Positions 43,366 to 54,339 of a DNA stretch of 64,000 nucleotides are shown here, piece after piece (within the stretch, counting starts at the first letter, position 1; each line of letters starts with the position of its first letter). The DNA comes from Lithodes maja. Lineage: Eukaryota; Arthropoda; Malacostraca; Decapoda; Lithodidae. The notes under the pieces are model-generated. The model did no database searches and was not told the origin of the DNA. It worked only from the letters and a program-made list of their open reading frames with translations. Made by a program: the position numbers and the translations under genes. The DNA lies in contig JBAKBP010001596.1 in assembly GCA_037953745.1 (NCBI GenBank), positions 1-64,000 on the forward strand, in the 5' to 3' direction.

Positions 43366-43960
43366 GCAGTGGTGGAGGAAGAGAGGGGAAGGGACGAAGC
43401 ACACATTTTTACTCCCTCCTCTCACCTGCCCTCAGCCTCTCCGTTGTTTATCTGACTCTATTCTTTGCAAAAACATTCTCTACACCTACTTTCTGGTTCC
43501 TAATTCTTCACAAGTGCCTAGAGCTTCAAAGTTACACAAGTGGTTCAATAATATTGCTTTATATGCGAAATATAAGGGATCATATGGAAATCCTATCCTT
43601 CTTTCTTTCTTCTCCTCACATTGTCTGGACTCTCGCTAGTTGCCTAAGCGAGCCAGCTACTTCAACTTTTGACCTCTACCACACCACAACCAGATAATTT
43701 TAGTGAAAAATAAATATATATATAATCGGATGTGGAAATGTGTTCCAACACTCTGGTGTAATTTTCATTGTACAGTATTTTGTAAGTCTTATTTGTGGCG
43801 GGAATTACACCCAGGGATGAGTCAATTCAAAATCTATTATTGATCAAGTGCAACATTGGCTAAGGGTATATGAGGGTCAATTTTGCTTTAGGGCATAAAG
43901 GAGCGGCTATGCAAAAAAAAAATTGGATATGAAGGAAATCTCAGGAAATGTTCATAATAC
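43366..43960. other. no gene seen
   Basis: There are no recognised motifs. Overlapping short frames at 43162-43697 encode nothing familiar. Confidence 0.4.
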
Positions 43961-43969
43961 AGTATTGTT

Positions 43970-44136
43970 CTGCGTGTCGTAAGAGGCGACTAAAGAGGTT
44001 GGGTCGGTGGGCTTGCGACCCCCACCCGGAAAAAATACCTAAGCAAAGAAAAACGGACAAATAGCCTCGGTTTTGGGGGCGGTTCGTTCGAGGCCACCCC
44101 TTCGGGGATCACGGCGTCAGGCAATAGATAGACAGC
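43970..44136 (+). mobile_element. LINE 3'-end fragment facing the next LINE
   Basis: It contains GTGTCGTAAGAGGCGACTAA, then AGGCCACCCCTTCGGGGATC and GGCGTCAGGCAATAGATAG. Its last 55 bp are the reverse complement of the minus-strand LINE end at 44158-44217. Confidence 0.65.
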
Positions 44137-44217
44137 ATATAAGGAGAATGAATTGTGGTATCTATCTATCTATTGCCTGACGGCGTGATCCACGAAGGGG
44201 TGGCCACGAACGAACCA
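44079..44217. repeat. inverted repeat formed by two tail-to-tail LINE ends
   Basis: The arms of about 55 bp (44079-44133 and 44161-44217) share GGTTCGTTCG, GGCCACCCCTTCG and TCAGGCAATAGATAG, with a 27-bp spacer. Confidence 0.85.
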
Positions 44218-44275
44218 CCCCCATGCACCTCTGTCCCCAGTCAGTCGACGCCCCTCCTCCCAACCAGCACCGCCT

Positions 44276-45180
44276 TCATTCATATACTTCCTCACTCCAT
44301 CCTTCCACCTCTCCCTCGGTGCACCTCTCCCTCGGTGCACCTCTCCCTCTCTGTCCTTCCACCTCGCTCTCGTACACCCTCTTAGTCAATCTCTCGCTTT
44401 CCATACGTTCCATATGGCCGAACCATCTCATGTTGTTCCTTTTCACACTTTCCAGCACATCTACCTCCACACCACACCTCCTTCTTACTTTCTCATTTGT
44501 CTGTCTATCCCTCCATGTAACTCCGCACGCACTTCTCAAGTAACTCATTTCCACCGCTCTCACTCTTGGTCTGAGTCTCTTCCCGAATGTCCATGCTTCG
44601 CTTCCGTAAGTTAGTGTCGGGATTACCACACTGTCATGCAAGGACTTCTTCACTTCCATACTGACCACTCTATTCCTATTACTGCTTTCAACGTTCCTAC
44701 AACCCTCTTCCCCTGTTGCACCCTCTCCCGCATTTCTTCATCCATAGTCCCATCTTTACTCAACACACTGCCCAGATACTTAAAAGAGCTGACAATCTCC
44801 ATAGCCTGACCGTTCAACTTCACCCCTTTCGAAGACCATAACCTTGCTCTTCCCCGCATTTACCTTCAAATTCCGTTTTTCGCACACTGTTCCAAACTCA
44901 TTTACCAGACCCTGCAACTCCCATTCATTATCGCTCATCAGAACTGTATCATCCGCAAACAGCAGTATAGGCAGCTTCCACTTATTTCCCTCCCTTTTCA
45001 GCGATACACCAACATCCACTGCTCTTCCTAGTATTTCTTTCATGACTCCATCCATATATATAGTAAACAACCACGGGGACATCACACACCCCTGTTTCAA
45101 CCCAACACTCAGGTCAAAGAACTCGCTCTGCTCATTCTCCACACGTACTGCCGCCTTTGCACCCTCATACATGCTCTGCA
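44276..45180 (-). pseudogene. LINE A, C-terminal RT part
   Basis: SMYEGAKAAVRVENEQSEFF, VGLKQGCVMSPWLFTIYMDG, LLFADDTVLMSDNEWELQGL (catalytic FADD), LNGQAMEIVSSFKYLGSVLS, ESEAWTFGKRLRPRV-like and RWFGHMERMESERLTKRVYE. The last is the typical GHVERM region of endonuclease/RT LINEs. Frame changes at 44850 and 44655 disrupt it. It ends in a repeated Arg/Glu-rich segment near 44300. Confidence 0.82.
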
Positions 45181-45182
45181 CT

Positions 45183-46206
45183 ATACATACATACATACAT
45201 ACATAAAATTTTAAGACTGAGTGTTCCACACATACGTGCAGTTTCATTCTCTTGTCCTAATGGCGGCGTTCCAGGCAACCCTGTTAACCCTTGGTTCCCG
45301 GATGACCTCATGTACGCCCATAAAAAAGCATGTACCAGGTACCCGGAAGGCCTCTTTTGCACCCACGACGTCACAGCCTGTGAGCTTGCTGTGCGAGGCG
45401 TCGGTCCGACGCATGTAAACAACAGCCGGCTGGACCGACGCTCCGCATCTCCGGCCACAAGAAGGAGAGCGTCGCTTGTTCTTGTGTGCCTGTATGTTGT
45501 TGTTCAGTATCGAAAAGTGGTGTAAAGTGGCTGGTTTGGCCATAAAGTTATCTCCAATGAAATCATCATCACAGCTCACCCAGTTGACTTAGAGAGCTCT
45601 ACTTAATGCCATTTTACAGGTAAATAACACAGCTACGCTTGGGGATGCGCGGGAATGCGGTAAGCAGTCTGATTAACGAATATACGGTAGCCTAGCCTAG
45701 ACGTTTTTCGGCCAAAACACCCGGGTTTCGAGGAATATATATATAATACATAACCGGGGCTGGAGGGTTAAGGGCTGCTTCACTTGTCAAGTTCTTGGAT
45801 TTGAGATCGGCGCGTATATTCCGATCCCAGGTCTTCTTCGGTCCACCCCTTGGTGCAGCTCCCTCCACAATCACAGACCTGCATTTTTTCACCCAATTTT
45901 GTTCATCCATTCTCTCCACATATCCATACCATCCCCGTCTACTTGTACGCATCACCTCGCTAATACTCTTTATACCTAAACGTCTCCTCAGCTCAACATT
46001 TGTTATTCTATCCTGTAGCCTGGCCCCACACATCCATCTCACCATTCTCATCTCATTACGCTCCATTCTGTTGACATCCTCTACTTTAACGGCCCATGTT
46101 TCTGAGGCATACGTCATTGCACTTCTAACACATGAGGCATACACCTTTCCCTTCAGGCGGAGAGGCATTCTTTTCATGGTTAGGATTGGCATCAGTTCTC
46201 TGAACT
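45183..46206 (-). mobile_element. LINE B 3' end, nested in LINE A and hosting a MITE
   Basis: The minus-strand frame reads FRELMPILTMKRMPLRLKGK, VYASCVRSAMTYASETWAVK, MERNEMRMVRWMCGARLQDR, GWYGYVERMDEQNWVKKCRS and GAAPRGGPKKTWDRNIRADL to LTSEAAL. It is then interrupted by the TTAA element and ends RVAWNAAIRTRE plus stop near 45250. A short 3' untranslated region and (TATG)n tail finish at about 45183. Only the C-terminal region after RT is present. Confidence 0.83.
45284..45771. mobile_element. piggyBac-type MITE with TTAA duplications
   Basis: TTAA at 45284-45287 and 45768-45771 flank a 480-bp non-coding block. The right end reads CCGGGGCTGGAGGG before TTAA; the left starts CCCTTGGTTCCCGG. 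Removing the block and one TTAA rejoins LINE B as EAALN-RVAWNAAIRTRE, so the boundaries are well supported. The right terminal 14 bp are identical to the end of the piggyBac element at 60270, the likely transposase source. Confidence 0.87.
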
Positions 46207-47202
46207 TCACTGCTTTCAGCAACTTGCCATCTACTCCGTATATTCTAAGTACTTTCCACATGCCTTCTCTATCCACTCTGTCATAAGCCTTCTCCAAGTC
46301 CATAAAGGCAACATACACCTTTTGTTTCTTCTCCAGATATTTCTCCACAACACAATTCAGGGTAAAATCTGATCTACACAACCTCTTCCCTTCCTAAACC
46401 CTCCCTGCTCGTCGCCTATCCATTTCTCCGTTCTCACTCTCACTCTCTCAATCACTACCCTACTGTACACCTTCCCTACTATGCTTAAAAGACATATGCC
46501 TTGGTGGTTACCACACACTCCTCTTTCCCCTTTCCCCTTATATAGGGGGACTATTATGCCAGTCTTCCAGTCATCGGGTGCATTCCCCTTCTTCCATGCT
46601 AGTTTGCACATTTTCCATACCCATTCGATCACTATCTCACCACCATACCTCAACATTTCCCCACACACTCCATCTGTTCCTGGTGCTTTCCCCAACTTCA
46701 CTCTTTTCATGGCTTCCCACACTATATTTGCTGGCTCTTCATTCCTTACATTTAGCAACTCGTTGAAGTACTCCCTCCATCTTTCGACTCTCTCTTGCTT
46801 CTCGGCTAGCAATCTCCCATTCTTATCTTTCACACTCTTACTGTTTCCCTTGCTACCTTCCCTAACTTTCTTGACTTCTTTCCAGAACAATTTCTTACAC
46901 TCCCTCCATTTTACACTCAGATTCCTTCCAAATTCCTCATCTACTCTTCTCTTACTTTCCTTCACTACTCTCGTTCTCTCCACGTACCTCGCTCGTTTCT
47001 GCCTCTCCAAATCTTCATTCCCTCTACTACCCAACCACTCTCTATACGCTTTCTTCTTATCTTCCACAGCTATTTTTATCTCTTCTGTCCACCATTCTGT
47101 ACCTTTCACTCCCCTCCCTCTTCTCCTCACTCCACACACCTCCTCACATGCTGCACAGACCTCTTCCTTAAACACCTTGCTTATCTCCTCCACTTCCTCC
47201 AT
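46207..47202 (-). pseudogene. LINE A, N-terminal RT part
   Basis: MEEVEEISKVFKEEVCAACE, GTEWWTEEIKIAVEDKKKAY, DKNGRLLAEKQERVERWREY, VKLGKAPGTDGVCGEMLRYG and IIVPLYKGKGERGVCGNHQG. A frame change near 46380 follows, then GGFRKGRGCVDQIL, FTLNCVVEKYLEKKQKVYVA and FMDLEKAYDRVDREGMWKVL (first catalytic Asp). The upstream endonuclease is absent: the frame stops near 47202 and unassigned sequence follows. Similarity is to RTE-type elements. Confidence 0.83.
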
Positions 47203-47336
47203 ATCTTCCAGGTCGAACCCACCTAGTCGTCTTTCTACTGCTCTCCTGTACTCTTCCCTGAATGGTGGTACATTATTCTGATTAATAAAATATAAGTTTG
47301 AGTCTCGGAGGGATGAATGAAAACCTAATATTTAGT

Positions 47337-47545
47337 AATGGCCCCGAAATCATTGACGATATGCCTATTATATAATAGCTCTCTTTCAAACTCTTGCGTT
47401 AGCCATTTGAAATGACCGCCACAGAGAGGGAGAGGAGCCAACTTCATAAGCGTACGCTAATTCTCTTATGGAATCGTCTTTATGATTGGGTACTCGCTAC
47501 GAAAAAACTTTGTAAAAAATAAAAAATAAAATTTAACTCAAGAAA
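47337..47545 (+). repeat. dispersed repeat family R, copy 1
   Basis: It contains ATCATTGACGATATGCCTAT, ACCGCCACAGAG, CGTCTTTATGATTGGGT and CTACGAAAAAACTT, ending in an A-rich AAATAAAAAATAAAA tail. The same sequence occurs at 49399-49600. The A-rich end suggests a retroposed element, but no pol III boxes were found. Confidence 0.75.
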
Positions 47546-47640
47546 TGCTATAATTAACCCTCCAGCTTCGGGCCCTTTAAATACTCCCGCCAAAGCTGAA
47601 CCCGGGTAAAATATCGAATTCTCAGGATTTTGAAGCGCTT
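47546..47640 (+). mobile_element. solitary piggyBac-like terminus
   Basis: TTAACCCTCCAGCTTCGGGC begins at about 47549 and shares TTAACCCTCCAGC with the ends at 60266 and 45771. A matching opposite end was not found, so this is a terminal remnant at best. Confidence 0.4.
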
Positions 47641-48437
47641 TCATAGAATTGAAATAAACAACTGGAAGTCTATCCATCATTCCCCGCAGGCAACGAGGAA
47701 CCTTGGCAGTGCCGACAATAACAGGGCGCAGACGGTGCGTACCTGTTGCATTAGCAGCACACATTGCAGAAACACGTGTTTTGGAAATCTTGCGACCTGG
47801 TACAGATTTCTCCTTTTCATCAGCTAAAGTATTTGTCGGGAGGGAGCGGTAATAAAGCCCAGTTTCGTCAGCATTATACATTTCCTTGAGAGTGAGCCCT
47901 TCCTTTTCAATCAAGTTTTATAAGTTTGGCGCGAAACTCGTCAACCCCCACGTCCGAGGCGTCCAAAGCTTCGCCATGAGTTTTCTTGTTAGAAAGGCCA
48001 TGTCGAAGTTTAAAACGATTTAGCCAACCTTCAGAAGCCTTAAAGTCAGGGATGTTCAGAAGTTCTGTGGCAAATTTCGCTGCCGCCGCTTTGAGCTCCG
48101 TCGCTTTCACCAGGACGCCACTTTCACGTTGCTGACGATACCACTTTAGGCAAGCTTGGTCTAAGTCTTGATACTTAGGTTTTACCATAGTTTTTCTACA
48201 CATATATTGAGAGGTTTGTCCATATTGGTCCTGGTATGCACGAATAGCATCCCCAGACTTTCTAATGTCTTGTAGGGTAGTCCGGGCCACACCGAAATGT
48301 TCAGACACGCGTCGTATTGCCCACCACGCATCCAACTTTTCCAAAATGTCTTTCTTTTTTTCCAGGGTCAGAACTTTCCTTTGCCATTTAGAAGGTGGTG
48401 GGGCCATACACAAAATCACTGTCACACTGGCCAGCAT
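47640..48437 (-). pseudogene. Tigger/pogo-like transposase, C-terminus lost
   Basis: Minus strand: KWQRKVLTLEKKKDILEKLD, FGVARTTLQDIRKSGDAIRA and DQACLKWYRQQRESGVLVKA, then FKASEGWLNRFKLRHGLSNK. These are the two helix-turn-helix (Psq and CENP-B type) DNA-binding domains of Tigger/Jerky proteins. After a frame change near 47910 come LKEMYNADETGLYYRSLPTN (first catalytic Asp of the DDE/DDD domain) and PVIVGTAKVPRCLRG. Similarity stops at PVVYFNS near 47645, where the piggyBac-like terminus begins. The other two catalytic acids are missing, so it is inactive. Confidence 0.85.
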
Positions 48438-48788
48438 GAAAAGCCATTGTAAGAGGCACGGTATGGTAAAAAAATGCCATGAATTCCATCACTTATCACA
48501 GTAACGCATAACACGAGGCGAGACGATACAAACGTTTAGGGTGGCGGGCTATGCAGTACTGAGGAGGATTAAGGCCGCGGAGGAGTGGGGGCAGTATGGG
48601 CAACAAACACACACTGCCTCTGTGTGTGTTGCGGGGACGGTTCAGCCGAGGCGGGGAATTTGACTTACGGTTCGGCGCCGAATAACGTTGATTTATGCCG
48701 AGTATTGAATTATTTCGGCCAGTTCACGCAGGACGAATAATGTCGTATGACGAATAATGACACGACGGATAACAGGGAGTTTACTGTA
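48438..48788 (-). mobile_element. Tigger 5' region and terminal inverted repeat
   Basis: The outer end on the minus strand is TA then CAGTAAACTCCCTGTTATCC, the form expected of Tigger-type ends with a TA target duplication (TA at 48787-48788). The opposite end is lost. The sequence between has no other feature. Confidence 0.72.
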
Positions 48789-48915
48789 CACGAAAAAATG
48801 GCCTAACCTAGCTTATATATATATCCAGCGTCAGTGTTCGTTGTTGTCTTGCTTTTGGTGAAAACTAGAAGTCTCTAGACCAAGTGGTTCAGTTTTTATG
48901 ATAAAAATATTTAGG
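48789..48915. other. unassigned spacer
   Basis: A short TA run and no coding sequence. Confidence 0.4.
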
Positions 48916-49398
48916 TTAGGCTTCAAGGAGATGTGGAGGGCATGAAGGGATGGTCTGAGCATGGGTTAATGCCTTTTGATCCAAAAAAATGCAAGTACAT
49001 GCGGATTGGGACAAGCAAGATAGACAAGGTAGGATACAGTATGTATGAAGCGATGGAGGAAGTGAATGCAGAAAAGGATATAGGAGTAGTGATAGACAAT
49101 AAGTTAAATTTCTCAGAACATTTAGCAGAAAAGATAAACAAAGCCAATAGAATTGTAGGGCTGATAAGGAGGACATTTGTGTCACTTGACGAAGAAATAT
49201 TCAGGAATCGCTATACAGTGCTGGTTAGGCCGCACCTGGAATATGCGAACCAGGTGTGGGCTCCATATATGGTAAAGGATATAGAAGAAGTGGAGAAAGT
49301 GCAGAGGAGAGCTAGCAAGCTAGTACCAACGTTGAAGAATGCGGGCTATGAGCAGAGGTTGAGGACACTGGGGCTTCCGCCACTGGCATATTTATTAG
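48916..49398 (+). pseudogene. CR1-like RT C-terminal fragment
   Basis: EGMKGWSEHGLMPFDPKKCK, AEKDIGVVIDNKLNFSEHLA, KANRIVGLIRRTFVSLDEEI, VRPHLEYANQVWAPYMVKDI and EKVQRRASKLVPTLKN, then EQRLRTLGLPPLAY. This is the thumb and post-RT region of a CR1-group LINE. Both ends are truncated. The right end is cut by dispersed repeat R at 49399, just before the expected RRxRGDMI motif. Confidence 0.82.
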
Positions 49399-49600
49399 TG
49401 GCCCCTCCATCATTGACGATTATGCCTATTACATAAGGCTACCTCTTCAAACGCTCATACGCGTAGTTTGAATCTACCGCCACAGAGCTCAGAGGAACCT
49501 TCATCATAAGCACACGCAAAATCACTCATGGTTCGTCTTTATGATTGGGTTCTCACTACGAAAAAACTTCGTAACAAATAAAAAATAAAAATAAAATAAG
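49399..49600 (+). repeat. dispersed repeat family R, copy 2
   Basis: Same orientation and content as 47337-47545, including CATTGACGATTATGCCTAT, ACCGCCACAGAG and CTACGAAAAAACTTCGTAA, with an A-rich end. It truncates the LINE fragment. Confidence 0.75.
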
Positions 49601-50643
49601 AATAACTATTCATAAGCTTTCCATATTCTGTGGATGTACTTCTGTGGATTCTTGGACCAGACGCTGACTAGCGCATCTATCCGCCTTCCTTGCTCTGCGT
49701 TCACCCCACTCGGACGTGTCCCCCACAGTGCTCCGCTTTGATTCTGCATTCTTGCGTCCCTAGTGAGTTTTTTCTCATTTGTTTACTCTGGGATGTCTTG
49801 AGTAAGGTTAGGATTAGCGTAGAAGGGGTGTCATGGGTGGTTTTCTCGCAGAACAAGTGTATTTTGGGTCGTTTTATTGGGGCGTCTATTTCGGACGGAC
49901 CCTCGTGGCCGGGTTGAGGACGCTCTGAAACGTTTTTCGTGTTTAGCCATCTTTAGTCCTAGCTTGTTAGGCGGCTTTAACTACGCGATGTCGGGCTTCT
50001 ACCTATCTTTCAGATGGAGTAGCCTTGTTTGTTTTTTACTGATGTTCCTGGTGTTTTTTCTTCACGTAGTGGAGTTCTTTCTGGGTCCCGAGTCAGTGTT
50101 ACCCTTACCGGGTTTTTTCTACGATGTTGATGTGGCTGCTGTTCCAGTTTTGGTGGGATGAAGTGCTTTTCGATTGTGTTTCGACGTCATTAAGTGTTTT
50201 CCGTTTTCACTAGGCCTAGCCAGCCACTCGTAGTTTTTCACATATGCAAGTGTTTTCATTGTTTATTATTATAAAAATGTATTCATGTGTCATGTGTGTC
50301 CTGGATTAGTTGTGATTGGCTGATCCAGGAGCTTCGGACTGCGTCTGATTATGTTTATCAGACTGCGTTCTGTTTGTTGTGGGTTGCCTTTCCGGCGGTT
50401 TTTCTCGATTGCTCCGAGAAAACCGTTTTGTTTACCGAGTTTTAGTCAGGATGGCTAAAATAGGTAAGTTACCCCGGCGAGTTTGCTAGCTTGGGGGTTC
50501 ATCAGAAACTGCGTTTTCTGTGGTCGAGCCTGTGATCAGGCTTCCTGTGTTATTCCCGGCGAGGTGGGCTCCACACATTTATCTAGGTGATCATGCTGAC
50601 ACCTGTTGGATATGGTTTTCTTGGCTTTTCAAAGCCATTGAAA

Positions 50644-51032
50644 CAATGCTGTTTGTTTGTTTGGTCTTTCCCTCCCGGCGACCTTTTTGCAAAGAGGTCT
50701 GGGGCAGGTACAATTGGTTTGACATTTAATATGACACCCGGCGGTGGTATTTTCGGGTGGTTGTATTAACGGATTTGCAATTCGCTATAGTTTGCCAAAC
50801 AATTGATTGATACAATCAGGTATCACGGCCTTCAAGACAATGCTGTTTGCTTGTTTGGTCTTTTCCTCCCGGCAACCTTTTTGCAAAGAGGTCTGGGGCA
50901 GGTACAATTGGTTTGACATTTAATATGAAACCCGGCGGTGGTACCTTCGGGTGGTTATATTACCGGATTTGCACTTCGCTATGGTTTGCCAAACAATTGA
51001 TTGATACAATAAGGTATCACGGCCTTCAAGAC
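50644..51032 (+). repeat. 194-bp tandem duplication in the DIRS leader
   Basis: Two adjacent copies start CAATGCTGTTTG and end TATCACGGCCTTCAAGAC. They are about 93-95% identical by eye. Confidence 0.93.
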
Positions 51033-51452
51033 GGCGATCTATGAGGGCTTCTGGTAGAAGCCGGATTAGAGATTAAGATAGGCTTAGACTTTTTATGGGA
51101 TAAGAAGATGCCTGAATCTTACTAGTGTTTCAAGTGTAAAGGGATACTTGAAGGTCATCTTTATTAAAGATATGCTTCATCTTTATGAAGACTCAGAAGA
51201 TATGCTTAAATCTTTTGGACAGGTAAAGATATGCTGAAACCTTTAATTTGAAACTGCTGGACAGCGAAAAGTAGTGGTTGAGGACTACGGTTCGTTGACC
51301 AGCAGTTTTATGACACATGTTTTTTAAACATTTTGGGGTAACCTTATGAGCATTAATTCCTGGGAATATTCTCTTTCCAGGGCGGAGTACCGGCGTGGCG
51401 CCAGGTGACGAGGTAGATCCCGGGGGTGGGTAGATTTCCGCCAGTCTCGGTC

Positions 51453-54268
51453 ATGTCGGCCATAGAACCTCTCATTGCTTTATGTTCAACGCCGTTATGC
51501 TCCGGTATCCCTATTTTTGCGCACAAGCTGTGCATTAAATGTGTTAAATGCCTCGATCGGTCACGGGGGATATGGGTGACAAAGAATTGCACTATTTGTA
51601 CCCTCTTAAGTGTTAAAATTTTGATTCAAAAAGATAATACTGCGGCGGTGGCTTTGCAAGAAGTAAAACAACTTCTCGCTACTTATTCAACAAATGTAGC
51701 TCATAAAGCATTGCAATGTGATAACCTTGAGCTTTGGGAACTGTTAATTATTAAACATGCCCCCCCTAAGAGTAAGATACGTACACGTAAGGCCTCCGAG
51801 ACTGGGCGGGGACAGGCTCCCACACCCTCCCCTGGCAAATCTAAGAGGCCTCGCTCTCCGTCACCCTCGGCATCGGCAACAAGGTCCAAGTCAAGGTCAC
51901 CCCTGAGGGAGCAGGTGAAAGCTTCGGGCCACTCTTCTTCACCTCCACGGAAGAGGACAAAGGAAGAGAGTAGGGGACCTAAAGACATTATTAGAACTAA
52001 ACATAAGTCTAGTAGGAGTCATAAATCATCCCAAAGGGATCCTCCGGCGCGAACGGACTCACGGCTGTCGCCAGAGCCTGGTACCCCGCTCTCTGCATCT
52101 ACCCCCTCCAAGTCTAACGTCCAATCTGACAGGTCGGGGGTGGAGTCAGAGAATGTGGTGGAGGATGCCCCGGTGGACATTTCATCACCTGATATTCATG
52201 CTTTCTCTACCAGATCACGTGTGTCAGCCTCAGATTTAGAAGTATCTTACGGAAACTATAAACCGCTAGGGTGCTCGGGTGAGGGCTCCCAATTGGGGAG
52301 TATACCAGGCTCGCAAGCGAGTAACAGCCACAGCCAAGGTGTATGGCGATACTCACAGCCCTGGCAGGACAGCACACATCCTTTTGTTACGCAAGTAGTG
52401 GCTGACGTCCACCGGGATGCCGATGTCCCATCTTCTATCCCAGATCTAACATGGCGGCATGTGGAGGTCCCGGCTTCGGCGGGATCTTCCCATGAGAGGC
52501 CAGACTTAAGTGATGAAGAACAGCATTCTCTGGTCTCAGAGATGGAAGTTGAAGAGTCAGGTCACCACCTAGAAGACTCTCAGGGTACTGTCGAATCTCC
52601 ACGGAGTTCGTCATCTGCTAGGTATGTAACTACGGAAGAGATTGATGGGTTACTATTAAATGCACTTAATAAGTTCTTTGGCCCTACGCCGCAAACTCCT
52701 ACAGTTGGTATGGAAGCTCCCGCGACGTCAACGAATGTGCGACCTCTGGCTACATCCATTGCTTTAGCTAAAATACCTAACCCTCCTCTTGTGTCAGATT
52801 CAATTTCCACTGTGCCAGGCACAGCAGCTCTCACTACTTCCAATGTGCGGGTCATATCAGACATAACTCCCCCCCCCTTTAGACAAGGCACCAGTCAGAA
52901 AAGGAGCTATGCCTCTTTTATACGGGCCTGATGAGTCATGGGTAGCAATGTTACCAACTAAGCCAGAGGCAGCACAAGCTACTATTTCGGGGGAGCTCCC
53001 TGTACCACATGAGTGGGTAATCCAAGGCAATAAGTCTAGAAAACTCAGAGCATTGGATAGTCAAGGCGATGTTTTAGATGTTCATATTAAGGCCATTCCC
53101 AGTTATTATAACCATGACTTTTTGGTGTATGCATCAACACCAGCCCTACCCCCTGCCTCAGCTACAAAGCTTTTTTCTGACTGGACTAAGAATGATGGCT
53201 TTAACGACGTCAAGGCACTTTCTGCTTTGACGCCGGAATTGGATATGTTTCCGATCACAGACTCAGCCTCTAATCCAGTCTTGCAGGTGGGGCAGTTGGG
53301 TACGGGACCTTGGGTGGACTGGGAAACAGAGGTTCAAAATTTTGCCACTACTTTCACTACAAAGTCTTCTCACCAAATCCCTCAAGAGCACCATTCTTGG
53401 TTCTCTCTTTCGGTTTTTAGTGCCGGAGGAGTCCCCTCTGCTTTGTTTGATTTCTTGGCTGCCCCTAAAATCAATTTGTGCGAATTAAAAGATCCATTTA
53501 GCACGCCTTCCCCAACTCACCTAGACCGCGAGTTTAGGTTAAGAGGAAAAGCGTTTAGACTGTTTTCACAATATATTGTTACTCAGCAAGTAACAAAGTC
53601 TCTGTTACACTCTTCTCAGGCAATCGAAACTGCGGAAGTCAGGAAGGCCATTGAACTTTCCCTCCTACTAACGTTTCTGAGCCAGTACCGATACAAAGGT
53701 CAGCCCTGTGGATCTGCACGGTCTGCGGGCGGGTTCTAAAGAAGAAGAAGAAGAAGCTTGCTTCTCCAAACTTCCATTCAGTCTTTAGAAAGATATTCGG
53801 ATGGCCTTATTAGAGGCAGTTCGAGCAAGGCAGGATCTGAGGATGTTCTTAGTAAAGAAACTTCCTGACCGTATTGCAAGCCAAGTAATTCTGTCTCCAG
53901 TTCTAACCCCTTCTTTGATTTCTCCAGCAGTTTGGAAGACTGTTTTCAATATGGCACAAGCATTCAAACAAAGTCCCTCTCAACCTAAGAAGCCTACCTT
54001 TACTTTCCCTAAACCCAAACCAGTTTCGAAAGCTCATGCTAGTGGTTCGAAGCCTTTTCATCAGCCTAAGTCCTCTTCCACCCAGGGTCAGGCTCACGTC
54101 AGGAACAGGGTAAATTCTCAGGTAAAGACCACAGGTTTCACCAACGACCAGGTCAGGGCCCGCCTCCAGCCAAACCCAGCCAGTCATCCAAGAGTACACC
54201 ACCACCAGCAAAAAACTAAGGTCTCTCTCACTCCCGGGGCCAGTCAAAGGCGTGTTGGAACAGAGTAG
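51453..54268 (+). pseudogene. DIRS-like gag (ORF1), frameshifted
   Basis: The ATG at 51453 opens MSAIEPLIALCSTPLCSG and a Cys-rich N-terminus (CIKCVKC, then CTIC) of possible zinc-binding type. A Ser/Arg/Pro-rich basic stretch and a long acidic/Ser region run to about 52900. A slip in the C run at 52869-52878 moves the frame, and the protein continues to 53739 with FSDWTKNDGFNDVKALSALT, PWVDWETEVQNFATTF and LDREFRLRGKAFRLFSQYIV. After a gap, 53801-54268 encodes MALLEAVRARQDLRMFLVKK and a basic Gln/Lys-rich tail. This arrangement matches DIRS gag proteins generally; no catalytic function is expected. Confidence 0.68.
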
Positions 54269-54339
54269 TCCAGCCGGCGAACCCCAGTCTGCTAACTGGG
54301 TCATTCCGGGCGTGTCATCAGGCATGGCCATTAAGATCA

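Larger units (their letters stand above)
44158..47202 (-). mobile_element. RTE-like LINE A, split by a nested LINE
   Basis: The minus-strand protein from 47202 breaks at KLLKAV (about 46207) and resumes as QSMYEGAKAAVRVENEQSEF at about 45180. The 3' end has an (ATAG)n tail at 44158-44175. Between lie the 3' part of LINE B and its own MITE. Additional frame changes occur at 44850 and 44660. Confidence 0.83.

Noticed and set aside
41716..43970. 5' LTR of the second gypsy element beyond the Jockey-like LINE
   Set aside because: No match to the candidate LTR at 32632-34221 or to gag could be read here.
45157..45579. Possible host exon in GC-rich DNA near 45.3-45.5 kb
   Set aside because: The segment is bounded by TTAA and fits as a MITE inserted in a LINE; overlapping frames show no domain.
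51760..52160. A host SR-type splicing protein
   Set aside because: The Ser/Arg-rich stretch lies in the first frame of a DIRS-like element, followed by its RT and recombinase.
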